Position numbers and translations under genes: made by a program
DNA from: Homoserinimonas sp. OAct 916
Lineage (GTDB): Bacteria > Actinomycetota > Actinomycetes > Actinomycetales > Microbacteriaceae
DNA length: 64,000 nucleotides
Assembly: GCF_003260275.1 (NCBI RefSeq)
Contig: NZ_QJHB01000004.1
Coordinates: forward strand, 1-64,000
Direction: 5' to 3'
Shown here: piece by piece, positions 56,092 to 64,000 of the stretch
Layout of the letters: every line of letters begins with the position of its first letter
How positions within the stretch are numbered: position 1 is the stretch's first letter
Notes under the pieces: generated by a model
The model's database searches: none
What the model saw: only the letters and a program-made list of their open reading frames with translations
Told to the model about the DNA's origin: nothing

Positions 56092-57572
56092 CGCCCGAGA
56101 TCGCGAACAGAGACCAGATCGCCCAGCTTAGCTTCCTGACCGATCGACCCTGCCGGGTTGGTCGTGCCGTTGGTGAGGTCCACCCCCGGCAGCCCAAGTC
56201 CCGCGTACTTGAAGTCCAAAGAGTTCTTGGTCTCGTTCACTCCGTTGACATACATTTGACCATTCCAGGTGGCATTGTTCTTCGATGAGTAGTAGCAGGG
56301 AGAGTAGAGAAACGCGTTGATCTTCACATCCAGCTTGAATTGGTTTTCATCCCCCACCCCGAACGATCCGTAGTCAGCCGGGCACGTGGGCTGGTTGTCG
56401 GGAAAGTTGTCAGGGGTGATGAACCATAGCCGGTGAGTGGCAGACGTGGTGGAGTTGAATGGGTTATCAAATGCGAAGCTCTTGGCGAAGATGACGGTAT
56501 CACTCGCGAGCGAGATCGCAGTATTTTTTGGCGCCTTGACGCCCGTGCAGTTCATCGCGTCGATCACAATCGACTTTCCGCCACCCGAAATGATGCTGGA
56601 AGTCAGCGCGTCGCACTGCGTCTGCGTCAGCGTTTTTTTCAGGAACGGGGTGCCATCGTCGTTGAACCACTTGGTGGGAGCAGCGGAATCGTAAGAGAAG
56701 TCAACCCAATCGGGCACAGTCGGGATGGGGCCGTCTTTCTTGAACCTCGTGGTGTCGCAGATGCTGCCGCTGAACGACGCCGTGCACTTCTTGGCATTGA
56801 GGTTTCCGTCGATCGTGGACTTGTTCTTTGTGAGATCCACATTGCCCCCGACCCAGGCGCTGCGCTGAACCTCGCAATTCTCCAGGAGCAGGTTCCCGGT
56901 TTCAATGATCACGTCACCTTTGAACTTGGTTCCGTTGTAGCAGGAGACATTGCCGTTCTTGACCTGAATGGCCGACACTGCCGTGGCTGACTCGATATCG
57001 CCGCCGATCTCTGCACTGACCTCGGCGAGATTCTTGAACTCAATTCCGCCATAGAGGTACATGGCTGGGCCGGTGGCTTTGATGCCGGGCTGCTCGAACG
57101 GAGTGTAGTTGAAGATTCCTTCCACCGACCGCGTGTTTCCGCTCGTGTTTCCGGCCACGCCAGCAGCTGATGCGGAACCGACCGAGACGACCTTCACTCG
57201 CTTCGCAGGCGCTGTGCCAGGGCATCCCGCGCTCCATGAGTCTCCGTCTTTATAGAGGGAGTGGTACACGGTGGCAGTGAACTTGACGGCGGACGCGGAC
57301 GAGTAGGTGTTGACACACGGGTCTTTCATGATGCTCGCCCGAAAGTGGTCGACGCCTGATTCGGCGGCGGCCTGCGCTTGCACACCGGCTCGCGTGGAGC
57401 TGGTGAAGCCCAGCGAGTTCATGGTGACGCTGGCGATCGTGACGGTGATGATCGCTGCGACCACTATGACTCCCAGCACCATCATCAAGGCGCTGCCGAG
57501 CTCGCGGTCAGGCTTCGGTGCCTGAACGTCGGACAGGGTGCGTGCACTGCGGTTGGTCAGAAATCGAAACAT
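56088..57572 (-). CDS. PilX-like pilus-associated protein with a large beta domain
   Basis: This 494-residue protein has a cytoplasmic N-terminus and then a hydrophobic helix at about 27-50 (GSALMMVLGVIVVAAIITVTIASV), as in PilX N-terminal proteins. AAAESGVDHFRA follows, and a long exported region has ten or more cysteines and repetitive strand-like segments (GDIESATAVSAIQVKNGNVSCYNG, GDVIIETGNLLLENCEVQ, GNVDLTKNKSTIDGNL) resembling bactofilin or adhesin beta-helices. Base composition is lower in GC than neighbours. It may be a tip adhesin or minor pilin. Overlaps pilD and the PilW-like gene. Confidence 0.82.
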   Translation of the reverse strand: MFRFLTNRSARTLSDVQAPKPDRELGSALMMVLGVIVVAAIITVTIASVTMNSLGFTSSTRAGVQAQAAAESGVDHFRASIMKDPCVNTYSSASAVKFTATVYHSLYKDGDSWSAGCPGTAPAKRVKVVSVGSASAAGVAGNTSGNTRSVEGIFNYTPFEQPGIKATGPAMYLYGGIEFKNLAEVSAEIGGDIESATAVSAIQVKNGNVSCYNGTKFKGDVIIETGNLLLENCEVQRSAWVGGNVDLTKNKSTIDGNLNAKKCTASFSGSICDTTRFKKDGPIPTVPDWVDFSYDSAAPTKWFNDDGTPFLKKTLTQTQCDALTSSIISGGGKSIVIDAMNCTGVKAPKNTAISLASDTVIFAKSFAFDNPFNSTTSATHRLWFITPDNFPDNQPTCPADYGSFGVGDENQFKLDVKINAFLYSPCYYSSKNNATWNGQMYVNGVNETKNSLDFKYAGLGLPGVDLTNGTTNPAGSIGQEAKLGDLVSVRDLGR

Positions 57573-58177
57573 GGTTCACTCTCCTGGGCAGGGGTGCGAC
57601 TGTATGCGGTGGTCTCTATGAGTACGGGCGGGCGTTCGCCCGCATCGACGCTGAACGAGATATCGATGGAATCTGGAGCGTCTACAACCGGTGGGTCTGC
57701 AGGCGGAGTCAGCTGGAATACGGGTGACGACGCGACGGGGTCGATCCCTGTTCCCAACTTGGTCCAGGAGCCTTCGGGGCCACCCGTCGGAAGCTCGATG
57801 GCGGCTGCCGGCGTGGTCGTCTTGGAGTAGACCGCTCGCTCGGCATTGCTGTAGTACCACGCCTGGCAGGACCATCCGGCTATTGCACCAGCAGTGGCGC
57901 GGCGCGCGATCAGGAGATCTCCATCAGTGTCGCTCTCGGCGCGCACTGCCGAGGCGTTGCGCACTCCAGCCTGAACGGACTGCGCGACGAGTTGGCCCAG
58001 CGTGGTCGCTTCTGACGCCGAGCGGATGCTGCGCTCGGCCTTGAGCGAGTTGATGAACAGCCCACCGATGATGACTAAAATGACCGTCGCGAAGCTCATG
58101 TAGACGATGAGCTCGACGAGGGTAAAGCCCGAATCTGCACTTTTTTCAGCTGGAACGTATCGTGGAGTGCGGCGCAT
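57557..58177 (-). CDS. PilW-like minor prepilin
   Basis: The 206-residue protein has a type IV prepilin leader: charged N-terminus (MRRTPRYVPAEKSADSG), cleavage before FTLVELIVYMSFATVILVIIGG, with Glu5 intact, then a C-terminal domain with two cysteines. I took the ATG at 58177, which overlaps the previous stop by one base; the longer frame upstream is not prepilin-like. The 3' end overlaps the PilX-like gene by 16 bp. Confidence 0.88.
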   Translation of the reverse strand: MRRTPRYVPAEKSADSGFTLVELIVYMSFATVILVIIGGLFINSLKAERSIRSASEATTLGQLVAQSVQAGVRNASAVRAESDTDGDLLIARRATAGAIAGWSCQAWYYSNAERAVYSKTTTPAAAIELPTGGPEGSWTKLGTGIDPVASSPVFQLTPPADPPVVDAPDSIDISFSVDAGERPPVLIETTAYSRTPAQESEPCFDF

Positions 58178-58593
58178 TAGACGGCCGCCTTGACGAAGAT
58201 GAGAGACACCGCGGATGCCAGCGAGTCGGCGTGCCCGGTCTCGGCCACCGTCACGGTGACTTCTGCGACCCCGGGATAGGCGGCGGGGCACGAGAGGGTG
58301 CGCTCAGGCTGGAGAGACACGCCGCGATCATCAATGGTCGGTGTGAGCACTTCATCACGCCAGAGCTGCAGGGTCGCGCAGGTGTCGCCCTGGGCCCGGG
58401 CACCCTCGATGCCGTCGCTGACCAGCTGTGTCGCGGTGGCAACAGTGGTGTTGGTGACCGAAACCTGAAGGGTCTGGATGAGCAGCGGGATGAAGGCCAC
58501 CGCAAGGAGTGCGATGAGGAACATCGAGACAATGATCTCGATCATGCCGAAGCCGTTTTCTGAAACGTATTTGGTATGCAGTGTAGATTTCAT
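58177..58593 (-). CDS. PilV-like minor prepilin
   Basis: The 138-residue prepilin has leader MKSTLHTKYVSENG followed by FGMIEIIVSMFLIALLAVAFIPLLIQ, where Glu5 is kept and the usual TL is GM. Two cysteines (DTCATL, LSCPAA) may form the C-terminal loop. It is the first of three minor pilin genes that follow pilA. A ribosome site AAAGGAGG lies before the ATG at 58593. Confidence 0.88.
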   Translation of the reverse strand: MKSTLHTKYVSENGFGMIEIIVSMFLIALLAVAFIPLLIQTLQVSVTNTTVATATQLVSDGIEGARAQGDTCATLQLWRDEVLTPTIDDRGVSLQPERTLSCPAAYPGVAEVTVTVAETGHADSLASAVSLIFVKAAV

Positions 58594-58701
58594 CGTGGTC
58601 GGCCTCCTTTGGGTTACGCATTCAGGATCTTCCTCAAGTGGCTGTGGGGCACCGCAGACGCGATGCCCCACAATCATTCACCCTCAATTAGGTAAGGAAC
58701 C

Positions 58702-59148
58702 CTACGGAGTGGGAGCGGAACAGTCGGCGGACCTTTGAACGCCGCCCTTGTCGGAAACGCTTCTGACGTCAGTGGTCCCTGTAAGATCGCTGTGCTTCCC
58801 CAAGAGGCAGAAACCGTCAGCGGTTGCGGTCACCATTGTTATAGTGACTTTGTTGCTCGGGCTAAATCCGTCAAGTGCGAGAATAGATGCATCATCCACG
58901 TCGGCAGAAGAGAAATCTGGGTTATTTACCATTTCGGCCATAATTAGGGTCTTTGCTGCTGTCAAGTCTGATTCCACAGCACTCAATTTGGCGTTATTCT
59001 GCTGGCTGAGGAAGATCGGAATGGCGATCGCGGCGAGGATGCCGATGATGAGAACGACGACCAGCAGTTCGATGAGCGTGAAGCCTTTGTCCTTGTCGTG
59101 CAGGGTGGCACGCTGACGTGCTATTGCCCCCGAAATAGTGTTTGTCAT
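58702..59148 (-). CDS. pilA: Major type IV pilin
   Basis: The 148-residue prepilin has an N-terminal leader ending DKDKG, then FTLIELLVVVLIIGILAAIAIPIFLSQQ, the textbook class IVa start with Glu5. A small C-terminal domain (about 60-148) ends in two cysteines (GFCLLG, ADCSAP) that define the D-region. The C-terminal half is clearly richer in A/T and uses codons rare elsewhere in the window, in contrast with the N-terminal half. The ATG at 59148 is chosen because the frame upstream crosses hairpins. Confidence 0.93.
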   Translation of the reverse strand: MTNTISGAIARQRATLHDKDKGFTLIELLVVVLIIGILAAIAIPIFLSQQNNAKLSAVESDLTAAKTLIMAEMVNNPDFSSADVDDASILALDGFSPSNKVTITMVTATADGFCLLGKHSDLTGTTDVRSVSDKGGVQRSADCSAPTP

Positions 59149-59272
59149 TGTGACGATCCTGTTCTTGATTGAGTGAAACTGGACTGGGCATTTCTTACTG
59201 CCCACCACCGAGGTTATTGAGGATTCCCTGAACTCACTAACCCTCAAAGTGGGGGTTTGTGGGATATTTCCG

Positions 59273-59305
59273 CCCCCAGTGCGGGGGGTTGAGCAATGCT
59301 CAACC
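59273..59305 (-). terminator. Two tandem hairpins between pilC and pilA
   Basis: In transcript order: GGTTGAGC-att-GCTCAACC (59287-59305, spanning the pilC stop codon) and then CCCCC-gcact-GGGGG (59273-59287). They may process or attenuate the operon mRNA so that pilA is made at a different level from the motor genes. Confidence 0.6.
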
Positions 59306-60532
59306 AATCAATTCGAAGATGCTGAACATCGGCATGTACAGGGCGACAATCATTCCACCGATGACCACGCCGATGAAAGCAATCATCAACGGCTCGATCA
59401 ACGCAGTGAGCTGCTCCGTGGTTGATTGCACTTCCTGGTCGTAGAAATCGGCGATCTTCGACAGCATCGTCTCCAGGGCGCCGGCATCCTCGCCCACCGC
59501 GATCATCTGCGTGACCATGGCCGGGAAGACCGGCTCTAAAGCCAAAGGCCCGGCAATCGATCGGCCCTGCCGCACAGACTCCTGCACCTTGACCAACGCC
59601 TGCTCGATCACCCAGTTGCCCGAGGTCTCTCCCACGATCTGCAGCGATTGCAGGATGGGCACGCCCGAGGCGGTCATGGTGGAGAAGTTGCGGGTGAACC
59701 GTGCGATCGCCAGCTTGGTCATCAGTGGCCCGAACACGGGCAGCTTGAGTTTGATCGGGTCGACCACCTTGCGCACGGCCTCGGTGTTCTTGTTCTTTGC
59801 CCACCAGAACGCAAAGATGATGCCGGCCACCACCAGGATCGGCCCGACCCAGACCATTCCCTCGGAGAACCACACCAGCATTTGCGTGGGCAGCGGCAAG
59901 GTGCCCCCCAGCCCCTCGAACATGCCCTTGAAGATGGGCACAATGAAGATGAGCATGCCGATCACCGCAAGTACCGCCATGATCAACACGATCACCGGGT
60001 AGGCGAGCGCCGACTTGATCGTGTCGCGCAGTTTCACCTCGGCTTCGAAGTTGTTGGCGACGGAGTTGAGGGCATCCTCGAGGAATCCGCCCGTCTCACC
60101 AGCACGCACCAGGTTGATCATGATCGGCGGGAAGGTCACCGAGTGTTTGAGCATGGCATCCGACAGCGAAATTCCGCTTTCGACGTCGGTGCGGATCGCG
60201 CCCAGAATCTTGGCCAGCACCTTGTTCTCGGTCTGGTCGGCCAGAATATTGAGGGTGCGCAACAGCGACAATCCGGCCGAGGTCATGGTGGCCAATTGCC
60301 GGCTCATGATCGCGAGGTCTTTGAGGTCGGGCGCCTTCTCCATCCCGGGGATCTTGATCTCCATGCTGAGACCGGTACCGGTGGGAGCCGCGGCGATCGA
60401 CAGCGGAGCCAGTCCCATGGTGTGCAGGCGGGCCGCGGCAGCACCCTCTGACGGGGCATCCAGCCGGCCCTTGATCACCTTGCCCTCGGCGTTGCGTCCT
60501 TTGTAGGCGTAAGCCAGGTTGGCGGTGGCCAT
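59300..60532 (-). CDS. pilC: Type IV pilus inner-membrane platform protein PilC
   Basis: The 410-residue type II secretion F-family protein has two cytoplasmic F domains (MSRQLATMTSAGLSLLRTLNILADQ... and FTRNFSTMTASGVPILQSLQIVGE...). There are three membrane helices (about 170-195, 215-245, 380-405) and the conserved GETGGFLEDALN and GEDAGALETML. It transmits motor rotation from PilB/PilT to the pilus base. It begins one base after the pilT stop. Confidence 0.95.
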   Translation of the reverse strand: MATANLAYAYKGRNAEGKVIKGRLDAPSEGAAAARLHTMGLAPLSIAAAPTGTGLSMEIKIPGMEKAPDLKDLAIMSRQLATMTSAGLSLLRTLNILADQTENKVLAKILGAIRTDVESGISLSDAMLKHSVTFPPIMINLVRAGETGGFLEDALNSVANNFEAEVKLRDTIKSALAYPVIVLIMAVLAVIGMLIFIVPIFKGMFEGLGGTLPLPTQMLVWFSEGMVWVGPILVVAGIIFAFWWAKNKNTEAVRKVVDPIKLKLPVFGPLMTKLAIARFTRNFSTMTASGVPILQSLQIVGETSGNWVIEQALVKVQESVRQGRSIAGPLALEPVFPAMVTQMIAVGEDAGALETMLSKIADFYDQEVQSTTEQLTALIEPLMIAFIGVVIGGMIVALYMPMFSIFELIG

Positions 60533-62413
60533 CTAGCGCCCCCCTCCAGAGTATTTGTCACCGAAGTCGATGCCACCGACGATATCGCCGTCACTGGGCG
60601 ACTCAACACGTTGGATCAGCTGCTTGAGCCCGACCACGTCTTGCGCCTTCTCTTCGGCGGCCTGGCGGGTGATCTGGCCGGCGTTCACCAGGTCGGCCAG
60701 ATGCTGATCCATGGTGTGCATGCCGAGCTCGCGGCCGGCCTGCATGGCCGAGGCGATCTGGTAGGTCTTGCCCTCACGGATGAGGTTGTTCACCGCGGGA
60801 GTGGCGATCATCACCTCGGTGGCGACCACCCGGCCGCTACCACTGGCCTTCTTGACCAGGGTCTGGCAGACGACGCCCTGCAGGGTGGCGGCCAACTGCG
60901 AGCGCACCTGGCCCTGCTGGTGCGGCGGGAATACGTCGATCACGCGGTCGATGGTCTGCGCGGCATCCTGCGTGTGCAGAGTGGCAAAGACCAGGTGACC
61001 AGTCTCGGCCGCGGTGAGGGCGACCGAGATGGTCTCGAGGTCGCGCAACTCACCAACCAATATCACGTCGGGGTCTTGCCGAAGCACATGCTTGAGCGCC
61101 GACGCGAACGAGTGCGTGTCCTGCCCCACCTCGCGCTGGTTGACCAACGACTTCTGGTGCGAGTGCAGAAACTCGATCGGGTCTTCGACGGTGACGATGT
61201 GGTCGTTACGGGTGCGGTTGACCAGATCGACCAGGGCCGCCAGCGTGGTGGACTTTCCGCTACCGGTCGGGCCGGTGACCAGCACAAGGCCGCGCGCGAG
61301 CTCGGCGAAGCGGCCCACAGACTCGGGGACGCCGAGATCTTTGAGCTGTTTGATCTCGTACGGGATGAGCCGGAAGGCCGCCCCGATCGAGTTGCGCTGC
61401 TGGTAGTAGTTCACCCTGAACCGGGCGCGAACGGCCGTGTAGGCGAAGTCGAGCTCGAGTTCGGTTGCGAAGGTCTCCGCCTGCAGGGGCGTGATGATGC
61501 TTTGCAGTGCAGCGGTGACCTTCTCGGGCATCCATTTTTCGTAGCCTTCGAGCGGGCGCAGCCCACCGTCAACACGGATACTCGGCGGGGCGCCTGTGGT
61601 GATGTGCAGGTCGGAGCCATTCTGGGCGAGCACCTGGGCGAGCGCGGCAATCAGGTCGGGATCGGGATCCTGCTGGGCGCGACGGCGATCGGCCGCCCGG
61701 CGAAGGCGAGGCTCGGCAGGGACGCCCGACGTGGCCTTGTCAGAATGCTCTTCGTCCGTCTCCGCGCGGCTGTAGTCGGCGGCGCGGCGCTGGCGAAACT
61801 CGGGAGGGCTGCTCGGAGTGGCTCCCTCGGGGCTCCCGGTTCTCGACTCGTCGGGAAGCGCGGGCGGGGCCCCTTCGAGACGGTCGCTGCGCGACCCCTC
61901 AGGGAGCGTGATGGGTGTGGAGCCCGCCGGGGTGCTCGCGTCGAGCGAGGTTGGCGCGGCGCCCACGGGGGCGCCCATAGGGGGCGCGGTGGGTGCGGCG
62001 TCCGCAGGGGGCGACGTGGGTGCGGCGCCTGCGTCGAGCGAGGTGGGGGCCGCAACCGGCGTGGAGAGCGTGGCAGGCGCTTCAGCATGGGTGTCGACAG
62101 TGAAGGCGGCGGCTTCCGAGGCGGACTTTTCGAGACGGTCGCGGCGTGACCCTTCAAGGAACGAAGTGGGGGTGCGCGCAGGGAGCGGATTTGTAGCGCT
62201 TGCAGGGAACGGAGGTGCCGCGCTCGCAGGGTGCGGGTGCGCGACGGTCTCACGGGGCGGAATGGGCGCGCTTGGGGTGACCTCAGGGAGTGCCGGGGCC
62301 ACATCGTCTGCAGCGGGCGTGGGCGGCGTGCCGGGTTCGATCACACTGCGAAGCCAGCCCACAGCATCCGTTCCCGGCGGTGTCACCGGAATATCGTAGA
62401 CAGGCTTATCCAT
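60533..62413 (-). CDS. pilT: Pilus retraction ATPase PilT with a long disordered N-terminal extension
   Basis: In this 626-residue protein the C-terminal part (about 250-600) is a full PilT. It has GSDLHITTGAPPSIRVDGGL, Walker A GPTGSGKST, the Asp box VTVEDPIEF, Walker B DPDVILVGELRD, the His box TGHLVFATLHT and the retraction motif VNNLIREGKTYQI. Normal PilT has about 350 residues. Here residues 1-248 are low complexity (Pro, Ala, Ser, Glu) with repeated APTSLDA-type units and two peptides from the dispersed palindromic repeat (85-97, 169-181). It powers pilus retraction. Confidence 0.95.
   Translation of the reverse strand: MDKPVYDIPVTPPGTDAVGWLRSVIEPGTPPTPAADDVAPALPEVTPSAPIPPRETVAHPHPASAAPPFPASATNPLPARTPTSFLEGSRRDRLEKSASEAAAFTVDTHAEAPATLSTPVAAPTSLDAGAAPTSPPADAAPTAPPMGAPVGAAPTSLDASTPAGSTPITLPEGSRSDRLEGAPPALPDESRTGSPEGATPSSPPEFRQRRAADYSRAETDEEHSDKATSGVPAEPRLRRAADRRRAQQDPDPDLIAALAQVLAQNGSDLHITTGAPPSIRVDGGLRPLEGYEKWMPEKVTAALQSIITPLQAETFATELELDFAYTAVRARFRVNYYQQRNSIGAAFRLIPYEIKQLKDLGVPESVGRFAELARGLVLVTGPTGSGKSTTLAALVDLVNRTRNDHIVTVEDPIEFLHSHQKSLVNQREVGQDTHSFASALKHVLRQDPDVILVGELRDLETISVALTAAETGHLVFATLHTQDAAQTIDRVIDVFPPHQQGQVRSQLAATLQGVVCQTLVKKASGSGRVVATEVMIATPAVNNLIREGKTYQIASAMQAGRELGMHTMDQHLADLVNAGQITRQAAEEKAQDVVGLKQLIQRVESPSDGDIVGGIDFGDKYSGGGR
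61871..61908 (+). repeat. Dispersed palindromic repeat inside pilT, copy A
   Basis: CCCTTCGAGACGGTCGCTGC then GCGACCCCTCAGGGAGC. Antisense to the gene; it encodes about LPEGSRSDRLEGA in pilT. The core GGTCGC/GCGACC is palindromic. Confidence 0.75.
62127..62164 (+). repeat. Dispersed palindromic repeat inside pilT, copy B
   Basis: TTTTCGAGACGGTCGCGGCG then TGACCCTTCAAGGAACG. It encodes about FLEGSRRDRLEKS in pilT, so the two copies give related decapeptides in the same frame. Confidence 0.75.
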
Positions 62414-62449
62414 GGGGTCTCCCTTGTTGAGGCGTGTTGTGGTCTGGCA

Positions 62450-64000
62450 TCAGACGGCCACCCGCAAGATCTCTTCGACCGAGGTGAGCCCCATCTGCAC
62501 TTTGGTCCAGCCGTCTTGTCGCAGGGTCACCATCCCCTGCGAAATGGCCACGCGAGCGATGTCGGCGCTGGAGACTCGCTCCACCGCCAGCCGTTCGATT
62601 TCTTCGGTGACGGTCATCACTTCGTGTAGGGCAAGGCGCCCACGGTAGCCGGTCTTGGAGCAGCTGGCGCATCCGATTGGTTTGAATGCCTGCGGCAACG
62701 GCTGGTCGGGATCGACATCGAAGCGGAGGTGCTGCAGTTCGGCCAAGGTCTTCTCATCGGGCTGCTTGCACCGGTCGCAGAGGCGGCGGGCCAACCGCTG
62801 GGCCACCACGCAGTCCAACGCGGAGCCGACCAGGAACGGCTCGATGTTCATCTCGGTCAGCCGCACGATCGCGCTCGGCGCGTCGTTGGTGTGCAGTGTG
62901 GAGAGCACCAGGTGGCCGGTCAGCGACGCCTCGATGGCGATCTGCGCCGTCTCCTGGTCGCGGATCTCTCCCAGCAGCACCACGTCTGGGTCGCTGCGCA
63001 GAATGGAGCGAAGGGCGTTGGCAAAGGTCAGACCGGCCTTCACGTTCACCTGAACCTGGTTGATGCCGTCCATGCGATACTCGACCGGGTCTTCGACCGT
63101 GATCACGTTGATCTCGGGGCGGGCCACCGCGTTCAAGGTGGTGTAGAGCGTTGTCGACTTACCGCTACCTGTCGGACCGGTCACCAGAATCATGCCGTAC
63201 GGCTTCGTGTACGCCTCTTTGTAGGCCTCGAAGTTGTGTGGCAACAAGTTGAGGTCACGCAACGACATGCTCGTGTTCGAGTTGTCGAGAATTCGCATGA
63301 CCACCTTCTCGCCCCACACTGTGGGCAAGGTGGCCACGCGCAGGTCGATCTTGCGCCCGCCGTGATTCACCGACATCCGGCCGTCCTGCGGCTTGCGGCG
63401 TTCCGAGATGTCAATGTCGCTCATGATCTTGAGCCGTGAGATGACGCCGTTCTGGATACTCTTCGGGGCTCGCTGCATCTCGTGCAACACGCCGTCGATG
63501 CGGTAGCGCACGCGCATGTCATGCTCGGCGGGCTCAATGTGAATATCGGATGCCTGATCCTGAATGCCTTGACTCACCAGCAGATTGACAAAACGTACGA
63601 TCGGCGCATCGTCATCCGACTCGATGATCGTGTCGGCCTCAGCGCTCGTGGCGCTTTCTTCGGCGATGGTCGTGGTCAGATCGTTGAGTTCGTCGTCGGC
63701 TCGCAGGTGCCGGTCGATGGCGGCGAGCAGGTCGCTGCGCTCAACCACGACCGGGCTGACGTTCAGCCGTGAGAGCCCGCGCACATCGTCGATGGCGAAC
63801 ACATTCCCAGGATCGACCATGGCGAGCGTGATTCGCCCGTCGGCCGCAGCGATGGGGAGCACCTCATGGCGGCGGCAGATGCTGGCCGGCACGAGCCCGA
63901 CCGCGAGGCGATCGATCGGGTAGTCGAGCAGTTCGACGAACGGCAGACCGACCTGCTCGGCGCGGGCGCGCGCGAACTGCTTCTCGGTGATCACGCCCTT
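62450..64000 (-). CDS. pilB: Pilus extension ATPase PilB (partial, cut by the window edge)
   Basis: About 516 residues are visible. The frame runs open to the right edge, where KGVITEKQFARARAEQVGLPFVELLDYPIDRLAVGLVP is the usual N1 domain, so the true start is beyond. ATPase motifs: Walker A GPTGSGKST, Asp box VTVEDPVEY, Walker B DPDVVLLGEIRD, His box TGHLVLSTLHTND. The zinc tetracysteine of PilB is present as CDRCKQ and CASCSKTGY. It drives pilus polymerisation. First visible gene of the pilus operon, with pilT 36 bp downstream. Confidence 0.96.
   Translation of the reverse strand, partial: KGVITEKQFARARAEQVGLPFVELLDYPIDRLAVGLVPASICRRHEVLPIAAADGRITLAMVDPGNVFAIDDVRGLSRLNVSPVVVERSDLLAAIDRHLRADDELNDLTTTIAEESATSAEADTIIESDDDAPIVRFVNLLVSQGIQDQASDIHIEPAEHDMRVRYRIDGVLHEMQRAPKSIQNGVISRLKIMSDIDISERRKPQDGRMSVNHGGRKIDLRVATLPTVWGEKVVMRILDNSNTSMSLRDLNLLPHNFEAYKEAYTKPYGMILVTGPTGSGKSTTLYTTLNAVARPEINVITVEDPVEYRMDGINQVQVNVKAGLTFANALRSILRSDPDVVLLGEIRDQETAQIAIEASLTGHLVLSTLHTNDAPSAIVRLTEMNIEPFLVGSALDCVVAQRLARRLCDRCKQPDEKTLAELQHLRFDVDPDQPLPQAFKPIGCASCSKTGYRGRLALHEVMTVTEEIERLAVERVSSADIARVAISQGMVTLRQDGWTKVQMGLTSVEEILRVAV

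Overview
The window is a high-GC chromosomal segment of an actinobacterium, most likely in the family Microbacteriaceae. The evidence is strong G/C third-position bias, many genes that appear leaderless (a TANNNT box 6-7 nt before the start codon and no Shine-Dalgarno), frequent GTG starts, ATGA-type overlaps inside operons, actinobacterial families (malate:quinone oxidoreductase, LCP ligase, split GcvPA/GcvPB, E1/lipoyl operon) and short palindromic dispersed repeats. No phage, insertion sequence, integrase or CRISPR array is visible.

Layout. 0-5 kb: a tRNA-Thr(CGT), a squalene-cyclase-fold protein, a divergent thioredoxin / rhodanese-CstR redox-sulfur locus with a perfect palindromic operator, a VOC protein and a Gfo/Idh/MocA oxidoreductase. 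4.6-9.6 kb: a PBP4-type D-Ala-D-Ala carboxypeptidase, nicotinamidase and a coupled MMPL exporter. 9.8-13.2 kb: a tightly overlapping 2-oxoacid dehydrogenase operon (E1 alpha, E1 beta, a stand-alone lipoyl domain, an alpha/beta hydrolase) that looks like a split acetoin-dehydrogenase-type E2. 13.3-20 kb: EamA transporter, thymidine kinase, LCP ligase, malate:quinone oxidoreductase, a GGDEF-EAL protein. 19.6-23 kb: a manganese/zinc ABC importer operon ending with its DtxR-type regulator, with operator-like inverted repeats upstream.

24.5-39.9 kb holds the most unusual set. A GH42 beta-galactosidase, split glycine decarboxylase (GcvPA, GcvPB), an AcoX-like ATP-NAD kinase with a 109-residue pentapeptide-periodic insertion and an SDR are in a row on the minus strand. 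Upstream lie a complete peptide/oligosaccharide ABC transporter and two nearly identical tandem GntR regulators. GTATAC-centred operator candidates sit in front of the galactosidase and between the transporter and the first regulator.

40-52 kb: membrane proteins (one with AYTEP repeats), two paralogous exported proteins with cell-wall-binding repeats and an Excalibur domain (one also carrying an HNH-type nuclease domain) that share a conserved structured leader, a small membrane protein, an amidase, a second GGDEF-EAL protein, a tiny LuxR-type HTH protein and a subtilase. 52.6-64 kb: a complete type IV pilus operon read leftward: pilB (cut by the window edge), pilT, pilC, pilA, three minor pilin-like genes, pilD, pilM, pilN, pilO. 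A dispersed palindromic repeat is inserted in frame in pilD and twice in pilT and also clusters between genes at 45.9-46.1 kb.

Working picture: a c-di-GMP-using, pilus-bearing, sugar- and peptide-scavenging soil or cold-environment actinobacterium. The candidate new systems are (i) the split lipoyl/hydrolase E2 together with the AcoX/GcvP/GH42 locus, and (ii) repeat-derived peptide insertions in the pilus machinery. Everything here comes from reading the sequence; no database search was run.
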